Assembly: GCF_019890725.1 (NCBI RefSeq) | Contig: NZ_JAINZZ010000025.1 | Span: 1 to 64,000, forward strand | DNA length: 64,000 bases | Direction of reading: 5' to 3' | From: Actinacidiphila acidipaludis | Lineage (GTDB): Bacteria; Actinomycetota; Actinomycetes; Streptomycetales; Streptomycetaceae | In this document: in pieces, positions 26,101 to 35,512 of the stretch | Position numbering within the stretch: position 1 is the first letter of the stretch | How the letters are laid out: each line of letters begins with the position of its first letter | Made by a program: the position numbers and the translations under genes | The notes under the pieces: model-generated | The model's database searches: none | The model's input: the letters and a program-made list of their open reading frames with translations, nothing else | Told to the model about the DNA's origin: nothing

Positions 26101-29100
26101 TGTATCCCGGGGTCGCAGGCGGGGGCTACGGGACGCGAGTCGAGATCGGCACCGGCGGCTGGAACGGTATGGCCGTCCTGGCCCTGACCGCCCCCCTGGG
26201 CTCGGACGGGAAGAAGGACCTGGTCGCCGCGGAGACGTCGACCGGTTTCCTGTGGGCGTATCCCGTGAACGGGGACGGCAGCCTCGGCACCCGGATCGAA
26301 ATCGGGACCGGTGGCTGGAACGGCATGACCGAGCTCATGGGCGGCGACTTCAACGGGGACGGTCACGGCGACGTCGTCGCCGTCGAGAAGTCCACCGGGT
26401 ACCTCTGGCTCTACCCGGGCCAGGGATCGAATGCCCTGGGGAGCCGTGTGCAGCTCGGCACCGGCTGGAGCAGCATGCAGGACCTGGCGCCGGTGACCGG
26501 CATCCCCGGGGACGGAACGGTCGACTTCCTCGCCACGCAGAAGTCCAGCGGCATCCGCTACCTGTACCACTCCGGTTCGACCTTCAACGCCTCGACCTCC
26601 TACGCGGGCAACACCCGCACCACGAGCGGCATGGCCGCCTACACTCCCGCGGCCGGCGAGTTCGAAACCTTCGGCCCGGTGGCCGGCAGTAACGCCGGCT
26701 GGGCACTGCAGGACAAGTCAGGCACCACGTACACCTTCGGCCGTGCCTCCGGCGCGGTGTGGAAGCTGACGAAGATCACCGACCGGCACGACCGGACCCA
26801 GACCCTCACCTACAACACGGACGGCACTCTGGCGACCGTCACGGCTGACGCCGGCGACCGAGCGCTGCACTTCACCTGGAGCGGCGGTCACGTCACGCAG
26901 GTGGTGACAGACCCGGCTTCGACCGGCGGGCGCGCCGAGACCTGGACGTACTCCTACGACGGTGACGACCTCACCACCGTCTGCCCGCCGACCTCGGCCA
27001 CCGCCTGCACCGCCTATTCCTACACGTCCGGTTCGTCCTCCGGCTCCCATTTCCGGTCAACCGTCCTGGATGCCAACCCATCCTCGTACTGGCGGCTCGC
27101 AGACCCCTCCGGGACGACGGCCACCAGTGACGTAGCCGTCAACGAGGGCAATGACAAGGGCACTTACTCATCGACCGGAGTGACACCGGGCTCCGCAGGT
27201 CCTCTGGTGGGCTCTCCCACCACGGCGGCCACCTTCGACGGCGCCCACGGATACGTGACGTTGCCGAGCGGGCTGCTGACCTCGGCCTCCTACGTCTCCG
27301 TCGGGCTGTGGTTCAAGTCCACCGCCACCAGCGCCGGGGTGCTCTTCTCGTACCAGAAGGACGCCCTCAGCAAAACGTCGACGCCCGGCAACTACACGCC
27401 CGCGCTCTACCTGGGAACCTCCGGCAAACTCTACGGCCAGCTCATCGACGACAACGCCGGCACCCCGATCGCGACCTCCACATCCGTCGCGGACGGAAAG
27501 TGGCACTATGCGGTGCTGACCGGGGCAGGCGACACCGAGTCGCTCTACCTCGACGGCAGTCTGGTCGGGAACCAGAGCGGCCAGATCCTGGTGAGCGGAC
27601 AGCCCGTCGACGCCATCGGCAGCGGCTTCCTCGGCGGACACTGGCCCGACGAGGCCCATTCCAGCACCACGGCAAACACCGGATACCCGACCTACTTCAA
27701 GGGGCAGGTCGGCGAAGTCGCCTTCTACACCCACGCACTGGGCGCGCCGGCAATCAGCCAGCAGTACAACGCGGGCAGCAGCGCCGCCCGCGAGCTGAGC
27801 GCGGTCACCCTGCCGTCCGGCAAGACCCGGATGACCGCCTCCTACGACGCCACAAGTGACCGGGCCTCGCAGGTGACCGATGGGAACGGCGGAACGTGGA
27901 AGCTGGCAGTCCCGAGCACGGCCGGGTCGGCGGCTTACTACCGGTCCAGAGTTCTCTCCTCGTCCCCCTGGAACTACTGGCGGCTCGGGGAGTCCTCGGG
28001 AAGCCAGGCGGCCAACGAGCTGTCCACGCAGGCCGCCCAGGCCGCGTACTCGGTCAAGAGCGCCGATCCGGCGACTTACCACAACGTCACCCTCGGCGCC
28101 GCGGGACCGCTGACCGGCAGCGGACAGACGGCCGCCACGTTCAACGGGACGAGTTCGTACGTGTCGGCCCCGAGTTCGTCGGAGCCCGGCTACAGCAGCG
28201 GCTTCTCCGTCGAACTGTGGTTCAAGACCGGCACCGCGGGCGAGACGCTCTTCAGCTACCAGAGCGGCCCCGTCGGAACCACGCTGAGCGGCGGTTATAC
28301 CCCGGCCCTGTACATCGGCGCCGACGGGCACCTCTACGGCCAGATCTGGGACGGTTATCTGTCCCCGATGGAGTCCACTGCCGAGGTGGACGACAATGCC
28401 TGGCACCAGGCCGTCCTCACCTATGACGCCGACGGCGACCAGACGCTCAGCGTCGACGGGCAACAGACCGACACCAGAAGCGGCGACTCCCTGCACTACA
28501 TCGGCATGCCGTACGTGTCGTTCGGCGCCGGCTACCTCTCCGGCGGCTGGCCCTCCCTGCCGGCGAGCAACCCGCAGGGCTATTTCAAGGGCAGCCTCGC
28601 AGAGATCTCCGAGTACAGCGCCGCGCTGAGCGGCGACGCGATCGCCGACCACTACGCCGGCCGCGGCCCGTCCACCGGGGCCGTCCCGGTGACCACGGAC
28701 GTCGTGACGGACCCGGGCAACAACGCCCTGACCTACCGGTACGACCCCGGTCACGGCGACCGTCCGGTGTCCGCAACCGACGCCCTGGGCGGCTCCACGC
28801 AGTACACCTACGACAGCAACGGTTATCTGTCCGCCACCACCGACCCCGACGGCACCCGGACCGGCCTCGTCCACGACGTTCGCGGCAACACACTGTCCCG
28901 CACGGTGTCCGACAGTTATGGCGACTCGACCACGAGCTACTACACGTATCCCGTCTCCGGCGCCCTGACCGTCACCGATCCGCGCAACGACGAACCCACG
29001 GCCTACGCCGACCCACGGTCGTCCGGCCCCACGGACACCACCTACGCCACGACCTACGGCTACTCGCCGGAAGGCGATCTGCTCACCACCGAGGATGCGG

Positions 29101-32100
29101 ACGGCAACGCCGTCATCAGCACCTACACCACCGGCTCCGAGGCTGCCTCGGGTGGCGGCACAGAACCGCCCGGACTAGTGGCGACCACCAAGGACCCCAA
29201 CGGCAGCATCACCGCCTACGCCTACACCAAGGCCGGTGACCTGGCCCAGATCACGGCACCCACCGGGATGAGGACCAGCTACTCGTACGACGCACTCGGC
29301 CGTCGCCTGACGTCCACTCAGGTCTCCGACACCTATCCGGACGGCGTCACCACCACCTACGCCTACGACGACGACAACCGGCTGCTCAGCCGGACCGGTC
29401 CCGCCACCACTGACGCCGTCACCGGAACCACCCACACGCCGCAGGCCACCTACGCCTACGACGACGACGGCGACACCACGGGTGTGGCCGTCGCCGACAC
29501 CACGGGTGGGGACAGCACCCGCAGCACCACGTGGGGCTACAACGACCAGGACCAGGTCTCCAAGGTCACCGACCCTGCCGGCGACACGACGGCCTTCGGA
29601 TACGACCTGTTCGGCAACCGCAGCGAGCAGACCGATGCCGACGGCAGCCGTTACGCGTTCGCCTACTCGCCGACCGGTGAACTGCTCACCACGACGCTTA
29701 CCAACTACACCGGAGATCCGGTCGACCCGACCTCGCCCACCTCGCTCGTCCTCGACTCCCGGGCCTACGACCCGGCCGGGCTGCTCGCCTCGGACACCGA
29801 CTCGATGGGCAGGACGGTCGACAACGAGTACGACTGGAACTACCGCCTGACCGAACACTGGATGCCCGACTTCCATGAGACGGACGGCACCACCGACGGG
29901 CGCGACATCCTGCAGTTCTCCTACGACGCGGCCGGCAACGTCGTGAACCGGTGGGACGCCACCTATCTGGTCGAAACCGACTACACCGTCGATCCGGCAG
30001 GACGGGTGACCCGGCAGACCTTCGATCCGGACCAACTCGACACCGTCACCGACTACGTCTACGACCCCAACGGGAACGTCACCTCACGTGCGGTCACGGG
30101 CGGCGGGGTCACCGAGCAGACCGACCAGACCTTCGACGCCCTTGACGACGTCACGTCCGTCACGGTCCACGACGGTGCGGACACCCAGGTCACCAGCAAC
30201 ACCTACGACCAGCGCGGAATTCTGACCTCGACGACGGACCCCCGCGGCCATCTCGCGGGTGCCGACGCGGCCGACTTCACGACGTCCTTCGCCGGCAACG
30301 AACTGGGAGAGCTCACCCAGATCACCGCCCCCGTCGTGGCAGCGGAGTCCAACGGGCAGGCAGCGCAGCAGACTCACCCGATCACCCTCCGCGGCTACGA
30401 CACCTTCGGCGACGAGACGTCCGTCGACGACCCCGACGGTGACATCACCACCTACACCTACGACCTGGACGGCCGCCCCACCGCCATCTCCGCTCCGGCG
30501 TACACCCCGCCCGGTTCCGCCACGGCGATCACTCCCACCGCCGGCGCCGTGTACGACGCGGTCGGAAACCTCACTGAGGTGACCGACGGGCTGCAGCACA
30601 CCACCCGCTACACCTACGACCAGTTCGGCGATCGGGCCGAGGTCCAGCGGCCCGCCGTCGACGGAAGCGTGCCGACGACGCACACCACGTTCGACACGGA
30701 CGGTGAGGCCTTGTCGGTCACCGATCCGACCGGCGCGGTGACCACCGCCACCTACGACCAACTCGGGGAGCAGCTGACGTCCACCGCCGTGGTCCGCCAG
30801 CCGACTCCCGCCTCTTACACCACGACCTACGAGTACGACGGCCGCGGCGACCAGGTCTCGGTCACTCTCCCGGGTGGGGAGAAGTCCACCGCGACCTATG
30901 ACGCGGCAGGACGCACACTCACCAGCACCGACCCGCTCGACAACACCACGTCGTACGCGTACGACCTCGCCGGGCGTCCCACCAGGACGACGCTGCCCGA
31001 CGGTACGGCTGTCACCGACACGTACGATCCGGCCGGACGGATGACCGGCACAGCGAAGCTGAACGCCGCGGGGGCGACGCTGTCCGAGCAGTCAGCCACC
31101 TATGACGCGGCAGGCAACCCCCTGTCCGTCACGAACGCGGACCAGCACACCTCGCGCTATGCCTGGGACGCGCTCGGCCGGCTGGTGAGCCAGACCGAAC
31201 CGGTCACCGGCACCTCCACCATCACCACGAGCTTCGGCTACGACGCCGCAGGCCGTGCCACGCGCTCGACGGACGGCAACGGCAACGCCACCATCACCAC
31301 CTACAACGCGCTCGGCCTGCCCGAGTCCACCGTCGAGCCGAGCACTTCTGCGTTCCCCGGAGTCGGCGACCGCACCACCACCGTCGGGTACGACGCCAAC
31401 GGCCTCCCCGTCACGACGACGCGCCCTGGCGGTGTCTCCGTGACCGCCGGTTACGACGCCGACGGCCGGCTGACCTCCGAGTCCGGGACCGGTGCCGAGG
31501 CCGCCACCGCCGACCGCGACTTCGGCTACGACGCCGACGGCCGCCTGACGTCCGCCAGCGCTCCCGGCGGCAACAACACCTACACGTACGACGACCGCGG
31601 GGAGATCCTGTCCGCCGCCGGCCCCTCCGGTACGGCCGCCTACGGCTACAACTCCGACGCCTTGCTGGTCTCCCGCACCGACAAGGCCGGCACCGCGACC
31701 TACACCTACGACGCCGACGGCCGCCCGCACACGGCCACGGACCCGCTGACCAACACGACCCTGACCGACACGTACAACTCGATCGGCCAGCTGACCGCAG
31801 TGTCCTACGGAACCGGCGCCGCCGGACGCTCCCTCAGCTACGACGACCAGCATCGTCTGACCGGAGACACCCTCGACACGCCGGGCGGCGTCACGGAGGC
31901 GTCGGCCACCTACGGCTACGACGACGCCGGACTGGTCACGTCCCGCACCACCACCGGCACCGCCGGGGCAGGCGCCGAGACCTACGGCTACGACGAGGCA
32001 GGCCGCCTGACCTCCTGGACCAAGGGCTCGGCCAGCACCGGCTACGGCTACGACGACGCGGGCAATCGCACCAGCGTCGCGGCGGGCGGGAACACCACCA

Positions 32101-34046
32101 CCGCCACGTACAACGCTCGCGACCAGCTGACCGGCACCAGTGGTTCAACGTCGGCCTCCTACGCCTACTCCGCTCGAGGCACCCTCACCTCGGTCGACGG
32201 CACCACGGGCTCCGAGCACCTGTCGTACGACGCTTTCGACCAGTTGACCGGTGACGGTGCCGGCTCCTACACACACGACAGCCTCGGTCGTCTGGCCACC
32301 GCGGGCACCAACACCTTCGGCTACGACGGCACCGCCCCCGGGATCGTCTCGGACGGCACCGAAACCTACGACCGCAGCCCCGGCGGGGAACTCACCGCGG
32401 TCAGCGGCCAGGGCGGCCCGGCGCTGGCGTACACCGACCAGCACGGAGACCTGACGGCCACCTTCACGGCCACGGGGACCACGCCTGCCGGCTCCACGGC
32501 CTACGATCCCTACGGCCGGACCACGGCAACGAGCGGCACCCAGCACGACCTCGGGTACCAGGGCGGCTGGACCGACCCCACCAGCAACCGGGTCGCCACT
32601 GCCAGCCGTTGGTACGACCCGTCCACGGGAACCTTCACCAGTCACGACGCGACCTCGCAGTCGCCCTTCCCCTCGGTCGACGCCAACCCGTACACCTACG
32701 GTGACGACGACCCCATGAACACGGCGGACCCTTCGGGTGACAGCGGCTGCAGTACGTCGTCGTACCGACCCGGCGGCTACTACCCCTCAGGTCACACGCA
32801 CCGCGGCGGCGGAGGGTCCCGGAGCTCCGGGTACGCGTACCCGCCCGGGTTCCCGGACGGTGAGAACCTCTCCAGCTCCTACAGCAGCGGATACTCGTAC
32901 ACCTACGACCCGGCGCAGTCGTACCTCGACAGCATGAACAACTTCAACTGGGGCGGCAGTGGTTACGGGGGCTCCGGCTACTGGGGAATCGGTGGTACCG
33001 GGGGGCTGAGCCTGTTCGGCCTCAGCGGCTCGTCGCTCGAGCTCGGTTTCGACTTCGGCTTCGCTTTCGCCCTGGGCTACGGCAGTTGCAACGTCGTCGT
33101 CACGCCCCCGCCGCCCCCGCCGCCCACGGCGGAGATGGGCGTGCACGAGAACCCGGGCGCGCGACCCGCCGGGCAGGCCACCGGCGCGGGGACGCATGCC
33201 CAGCCCGGCACCAAGACCGCGGCCACCGGCCCGGGAGTCGCCGCTCCCGCCAAGCCCACCGGCGCCGGACCCGCCGCAGCGGCGGGCTACACCCCGACCA
33301 CCATGACGGCCGCACCCACGACGAGCGGCCTCGGCACAACCCTGCCCGTTGATCCGTCCGCCGGCGAGCCCACCACCCTCACCACTCCGACAGACCCCTC
33401 AGCGTCCCTGCCGACCACCCTGACGACACCCGTCGATCCGACCGCGGGCTTGCCTTCGGGATCGGTCTCCCCGGCAAACCCCCACACGGGACTGGGCACG
33501 ACGACCCTCCCAGCGGACACATCGGCATCGGACCCGAACATCGCCTTCGCGGTCCCGGACAAGTTGCCGAGCACGGACATCGGCCCTCATGTGGTCCTGG
33601 GGGTGAATCCGGGATCGGACGCCCTGGCTGAGCAGCTGGGTGCGAAGACCTACAACAAGCCGGAATTCGGGCTGACGGGCGACAACAGCAACACTCCGTT
33701 GTGGCAGACGGGAGTTCTGTCGTCCGTGGGCAATCCGGACATCCAGATCTCCATATCGCTCAACGACCTGAAAGGCCAGAACTACGAGGACATGTTCGAT
33801 CTCGCGTACAAGGCGGGAGTCAAGGCCGGCATGGCGAAGGCCGCGGAACCCGGCTCGGGTCTCGGAACCGTGTGGGAAATGAGCATCGTCGGCAAGTACG
33901 CCTTCTTCGGATCGATCGACGAACCGGGTGGGCGACCGTGGACGGACTTCCACTTCTACTACCGTGAGCCTGGAGACGACGAGTTCAGCAGGGTGTATCC
34001 GGACGAGCCGGACTGGCCGAAGCTGCGTAAGGCGGCCGGGCAGTGA
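23166..34046 (+). CDS. Giant secreted RHS/YD-repeat protein with a C-terminal toxin-like domain
   Basis: This is a 3,626-residue exported protein. Parts in order: signal peptide (about 30-55); DNRLRE domain (about 405-580); beta-sandwich modules (about 580-800); RHS N-terminal segment starting SHLGGGGADSSRSFDPQ (about 800-900); FG-GAP/VCBS-like repeats with recurring GGWNGM (about 900-1130); first YD repeats; two LamG-like domains (about 1295-1540 and 1590-1830, each starting YWRL); a long YD array (about 1840-3130) that forms the RHS cocoon; and the RHS core with RWYDPSTGTFTSHD and NPYTYGDDDPMNTADPSGD (about 3135-3190). Then come a Gly/Tyr/Ser-rich linker, a polyproline run, a Pro/Thr linker, and a distinct terminal domain of about 150 residues. 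GTG 23166 is chosen because GGGGGAGGGG precedes it. Confidence 0.88.
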   Translation: MSHVSGWVASVCARALSGAISRVCSPVRRRPRRLAAVVSGLLVVLLGTQPAAAAIAAHTKSSRLVLPHQRTGSAAGLPHRAKSAVKPGQGSEASRKAARVPGALPPDAAPSRAGKPKQSWSGPRSPFDGHTVTPQGPAQAGVAATTRDAITPADTGTGDPALPGVATTGTEIVRDRTADTSVFQQADGTLTARVYSRPVHYRAADGSWQDINTTLTRRADGRWAESADAPAASFARNGSDSALVSFGPGDGEQVSFGLQGASAVTARASGSSITYPGIAAASDLTYEATASGVKETLTLSKPSAPTTWVFPLSLSGLTPSLAADGSVRFTDGSGTVRETVPHGFMEDSARGAVSHEGAISTGVTYSLITTAGGIPALKVSLDSAWLHATGRVYPVKVDPTNLNASSSTYVETPYDINFSTDDTLKVGSYDGGSHKALSYLNFGSFGTQFKNDYIEKASLYLDDVWSGGCSAQAVAVRPITSSWSVGSIAKYPGLSYGSSVGSSSFDAGASCGGSAWHGIDIGDNPSAAGVKLLEGWSHGGANHGLALSADTSKVAAWKQFASVNSSYPPYLSVTYSAYGADYSIPKQTYTEPTASTTGSMKVTITNRGEAAWSTSTVKLAADVYSTSWTKLKTNATTTAVPSSVASNATVTMTGSIPALDPGQYYVCWDMLNGSTSFYTSYAVPMVCSLVASADTPPQVDTASPPSDTVAGTITPQLFADGHDPDGYPGNPLKYDFQVYTNPASGTPSLVADSGWIANGQWAVPDGKLAWYQSYYWVVADSDGDAASDWSDPSLFSTTVQQPLITSHLGGGGADSSRSFDPQVGDYTTSATDVAVPAAGPALDVSRTYNSLDPRTSLLFGAGWSSRYDMTVQPDNDSSGGVVVTGADGRQERFGRNSFELDQIASAGDQTGDHVDDAVAVDQTTGKLWLYPGPDYSALSRLQVGNGGWNGMAWLTGGDVNGDGVGDLDAVRTSDGTLWMYPGVAGGGYGTRVEIGTGGWNGMAVLALTAPLGSDGKKDLVAAETSTGFLWAYPVNGDGSLGTRIEIGTGGWNGMTELMGGDFNGDGHGDVVAVEKSTGYLWLYPGQGSNALGSRVQLGTGWSSMQDLAPVTGIPGDGTVDFLATQKSSGIRYLYHSGSTFNASTSYAGNTRTTSGMAAYTPAAGEFETFGPVAGSNAGWALQDKSGTTYTFGRASGAVWKLTKITDRHDRTQTLTYNTDGTLATVTADAGDRALHFTWSGGHVTQVVTDPASTGGRAETWTYSYDGDDLTTVCPPTSATACTAYSYTSGSSSGSHFRSTVLDANPSSYWRLADPSGTTATSDVAVNEGNDKGTYSSTGVTPGSAGPLVGSPTTAATFDGAHGYVTLPSGLLTSASYVSVGLWFKSTATSAGVLFSYQKDALSKTSTPGNYTPALYLGTSGKLYGQLIDDNAGTPIATSTSVADGKWHYAVLTGAGDTESLYLDGSLVGNQSGQILVSGQPVDAIGSGFLGGHWPDEAHSSTTANTGYPTYFKGQVGEVAFYTHALGAPAISQQYNAGSSAARELSAVTLPSGKTRMTASYDATSDRASQVTDGNGGTWKLAVPSTAGSAAYYRSRVLSSSPWNYWRLGESSGSQAANELSTQAAQAAYSVKSADPATYHNVTLGAAGPLTGSGQTAATFNGTSSYVSAPSSSEPGYSSGFSVELWFKTGTAGETLFSYQSGPVGTTLSGGYTPALYIGADGHLYGQIWDGYLSPMESTAEVDDNAWHQAVLTYDADGDQTLSVDGQQTDTRSGDSLHYIGMPYVSFGAGYLSGGWPSLPASNPQGYFKGSLAEISEYSAALSGDAIADHYAGRGPSTGAVPVTTDVVTDPGNNALTYRYDPGHGDRPVSATDALGGSTQYTYDSNGYLSATTDPDGTRTGLVHDVRGNTLSRTVSDSYGDSTTSYYTYPVSGALTVTDPRNDEPTAYADPRSSGPTDTTYATTYGYSPEGDLLTTEDADGNAVISTYTTGSEAASGGGTEPPGLVATTKDPNGSITAYAYTKAGDLAQITAPTGMRTSYSYDALGRRLTSTQVSDTYPDGVTTTYAYDDDNRLLSRTGPATTDAVTGTTHTPQATYAYDDDGDTTGVAVADTTGGDSTRSTTWGYNDQDQVSKVTDPAGDTTAFGYDLFGNRSEQTDADGSRYAFAYSPTGELLTTTLTNYTGDPVDPTSPTSLVLDSRAYDPAGLLASDTDSMGRTVDNEYDWNYRLTEHWMPDFHETDGTTDGRDILQFSYDAAGNVVNRWDATYLVETDYTVDPAGRVTRQTFDPDQLDTVTDYVYDPNGNVTSRAVTGGGVTEQTDQTFDALDDVTSVTVHDGADTQVTSNTYDQRGILTSTTDPRGHLAGADAADFTTSFAGNELGELTQITAPVVAAESNGQAAQQTHPITLRGYDTFGDETSVDDPDGDITTYTYDLDGRPTAISAPAYTPPGSATAITPTAGAVYDAVGNLTEVTDGLQHTTRYTYDQFGDRAEVQRPAVDGSVPTTHTTFDTDGEALSVTDPTGAVTTATYDQLGEQLTSTAVVRQPTPASYTTTYEYDGRGDQVSVTLPGGEKSTATYDAAGRTLTSTDPLDNTTSYAYDLAGRPTRTTLPDGTAVTDTYDPAGRMTGTAKLNAAGATLSEQSATYDAAGNPLSVTNADQHTSRYAWDALGRLVSQTEPVTGTSTITTSFGYDAAGRATRSTDGNGNATITTYNALGLPESTVEPSTSAFPGVGDRTTTVGYDANGLPVTTTRPGGVSVTAGYDADGRLTSESGTGAEAATADRDFGYDADGRLTSASAPGGNNTYTYDDRGEILSAAGPSGTAAYGYNSDALLVSRTDKAGTATYTYDADGRPHTATDPLTNTTLTDTYNSIGQLTAVSYGTGAAGRSLSYDDQHRLTGDTLDTPGGVTEASATYGYDDAGLVTSRTTTGTAGAGAETYGYDEAGRLTSWTKGSASTGYGYDDAGNRTSVAAGGNTTTATYNARDQLTGTSGSTSASYAYSARGTLTSVDGTTGSEHLSYDAFDQLTGDGAGSYTHDSLGRLATAGTNTFGYDGTAPGIVSDGTETYDRSPGGELTAVSGQGGPALAYTDQHGDLTATFTATGTTPAGSTAYDPYGRTTATSGTQHDLGYQGGWTDPTSNRVATASRWYDPSTGTFTSHDATSQSPFPSVDANPYTYGDDDPMNTADPSGDSGCSTSSYRPGGYYPSGHTHRGGGGSRSSGYAYPPGFPDGENLSSSYSSGYSYTYDPAQSYLDSMNNFNWGGSGYGGSGYWGIGGTGGLSLFGLSGSSLELGFDFGFAFALGYGSCNVVVTPPPPPPPTAEMGVHENPGARPAGQATGAGTHAQPGTKTAATGPGVAAPAKPTGAGPAAAAGYTPTTMTAAPTTSGLGTTLPVDPSAGEPTTLTTPTDPSASLPTTLTTPVDPTAGLPSGSVSPANPHTGLGTTTLPADTSASDPNIAFAVPDKLPSTDIGPHVVLGVNPGSDALAEQLGAKTYNKPEFGLTGDNSNTPLWQTGVLSSVGNPDIQISISLNDLKGQNYEDMFDLAYKAGVKAGMAKAAEPGSGLGTVWEMSIVGKYAFFGSIDEPGGRPWTDFHFYYREPGDDEFSRVYPDEPDWPKLRKAAGQ
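26001..26327 (+). repeat. FG-GAP/VCBS-like coding repeats within the RHS gene
   Basis: The core GGNGGCTGGAACGGNATG recurs at 26001, 26154 and 26310, a period of about 155 bases (51-52 residues). Each unit encodes DVNGDG-type calcium-binding loops and GGWNGM. Divergence between copies shows that they are old. Confidence 0.7.
33580..34043 (+). other. C-terminal toxin-like domain of the RHS protein
   Basis: After the Pro/Thr linker the sequence changes character. It contains LGVNPGSDALAEQLGAKTYN, then WQTGVLSSVGNPDIQISISL, NYEDMFDLAYKAGVKAGMAK, and VWEMSIVGKYAFFGSID. This pattern (a residue-group name followed by an L-G-x motif, IGNP, a WEM motif) recurs at the C-termini of actinobacterial polymorphic toxins as I remember them. 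I cannot name the activity. Glu in VWEM is a candidate catalytic residue, by inference only. Confidence 0.5.
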
Positions 34047-34080
34047 CGACGGACGGCATCGGAAAGGGAAGTGAGCATCG

Positions 34081-34827
34081 GTGACGTCCCGTGACGAGCG
34101 GCTCGCGCAGTTCTACCCGGACCTCATGGCCACGGGCGGACTGGTGACGGCCATCAACGAGCGGGCGCGCCACCTCGGCGTCCCGCTGGGGAAGGTGGTT
34201 CCGGGCCGGGGTTCGAGCGGGGAGCGGTCCGCGGCGCTGAACTCCCCGACGGGCTACCTGGCGGTCACGCTCAGCGAGTCGAAGCGGAGGTTCATCGTGC
34301 GGATCTGGGACCGGGGGGTCGAGCTGGCCGCCGGCGGCAGCCCCGAACTCGATGACGTCGTGCGCGTCGGATTCGCCTGGCAGTCCGGTCGTACGCTTCG
34401 CGGGATCAAGGAGGAGCATGCCTTCCTGCTCTTCGACGAGTTGGCGGAAGCCCACGAACGCGGTGACGCGGTGGCGTTCAGGTGGCGCATGCTGCGTGAC
34501 GATCCCGATGCGCGCATCGCCGCGCTCGCCGTCGCGGCGGCGTCGGTGCCCGAGGTGGCGGGTCTGTTCCCGTACCTCAGTCACCACACGCTCCGGCTGA
34601 GCCGGGTCACCGGTTATCCCTACACCGGTGACGCGCCGTACGTCGCTCCGTACTCCACCCCAGGGCCCTCCTACCAGGTGTTCGCGGGGGACCCGGTACG
34701 CGTCGTGGCGGACACCGAGTCCGCCGGGGAGGCCATCAGGGCAGTGGCGGACCGCCTGCCGCCCGGGTACGGCCCCGCACGTGCCGGAACGGCCGATGAC
34801 CTGGAAGGGGGGCCGGGAACGCCGTAG
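34081..34827 (+). CDS. Probable immunity protein, possibly DUF6193 family
   Basis: The 248-residue cytosolic protein is encoded 34 bases after the RHS gene on the same strand, with a GGAAAGGGAAGTG ribosome region and GTG start. Its first half is alpha/beta (GYLAVTLSESKRRFIVRIWDRG), the centre has a helical segment (ELDDVVRVGFAWQSG, then FDELAEAHERGDAVAFRWRM) and the tail is Pro/Gly-rich. The ELAEAHERGD..A..WR motif reminds me of DUF6193 proteins. Position directly after the variable toxin-like tail makes an immunity role the simplest reading, but this is inference. Confidence 0.6.
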   Translation: MTSRDERLAQFYPDLMATGGLVTAINERARHLGVPLGKVVPGRGSSGERSAALNSPTGYLAVTLSESKRRFIVRIWDRGVELAAGGSPELDDVVRVGFAWQSGRTLRGIKEEHAFLLFDELAEAHERGDAVAFRWRMLRDDPDARIAALAVAAASVPEVAGLFPYLSHHTLRLSRVTGYPYTGDAPYVAPYSTPGPSYQVFAGDPVRVVADTESAGEAIRAVADRLPPGYGPARAGTADDLEGGPGTP

Positions 34828-35043
34828 CCCGTCCTCTCGGGGCGATGTCGTGCGCGCGGCCCCATGTGCGGACGCCTGCTCGACGGTCCGACCGAGGCGT
34901 TCCCCGAGGTGACGTTCATCCCGTGAAGGGGCGCCGTGAAGAGCGGCCGTGCGGCGGGGGACCTCACGGTGCCGCTCACACCGGACGCTGTCAGGGAGTG
35001 GCCGTAGGCTCTGCTCCCCGTCGCCAACGAGCAAGGAGCCGGC

Positions 35044-35433
35044 ATGAGCGCATGGGCCAACGGCATCGCCGCCAACACCCTCTTCGTCGAGGACGTGGCC
35101 GCCGCGAGGAAGTTCTACCTCGATGTCTTCGACGCGCCGATCCTCTACGAGGACGCCCACTCCGTCGTCTTCGGGTTCGGCCCGACGGTCGTCAACCTGC
35201 TGCAGACGACGCATGTACCCGAACTCGTCGAGCCCGCGACCGCCGCTTCACGCGCGGCCGGGGTGCGGCTGGTCTTCACCGTGGCGGTGGACGACGTGGA
35301 CGCGAAGTGCGCGGAACTCGCCGCAGCCGGTGTCGAGTTGGTCAACGGGCCGATGGACAGGCCCTGGGGGCCGCGCACCGCGAGCTTCCGCGATCTCGAC
35401 GGCTATGTGTGGGAGATCGCCCAGGGCCGGTGA
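35044..35433 (+). CDS. VOC (glyoxalase/bleomycin resistance) family protein
   Basis: The 129-residue protein has two betaalphabetabetabeta modules of the vicinal-oxygen-chelate fold: NTLFVEDVAAARKFYLDVF at the start and VDDVDAKCAELAAAGVELVNGP in the second half, closing with FRDLDGYVWEIAQ, whose Glu is the usual metal ligand. The first-module His seems absent, so it may bind ligand or metal weakly, as in antibiotic-binding members. ATG follows GCAAGGAGCC. Confidence 0.85.
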   Translation: MSAWANGIAANTLFVEDVAAARKFYLDVFDAPILYEDAHSVVFGFGPTVVNLLQTTHVPELVEPATAASRAAGVRLVFTVAVDDVDAKCAELAAAGVELVNGPMDRPWGPRTASFRDLDGYVWEIAQGR

Positions 35434-35458
35434 GGCCCACCGCATCGCCGCCGGGACG

Positions 35459-35510
35459 GGGTGGTCATGCGGGGCCCGGCCAACAGCCGCCGGGCCCCGC
35501 ATGACCACCC
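35459..35510. terminator. Very strong bidirectional hairpin
   Basis: A perfect 22-bp stem (35459-35480 with 35489-35510) with an eight-base loop lies between the convergent VOC and beta-helix genes. Confidence 0.88.
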
Positions 35511-35512
35511 GC

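Noticed and set aside
28680..32560. Repetitive DNA that could be read as a CRISPR-like or satellite array
   Set aside because: The repeats are degenerate, of uneven length and in frame: they encode YD motifs of the RHS protein.
23166..34046. Reading the RHS gene as a nonribosomal peptide or polyketide synthase because of its size
   Set aside because: No adenylation, condensation, ketosynthase or carrier motifs are present; the whole central part is YD repeats.
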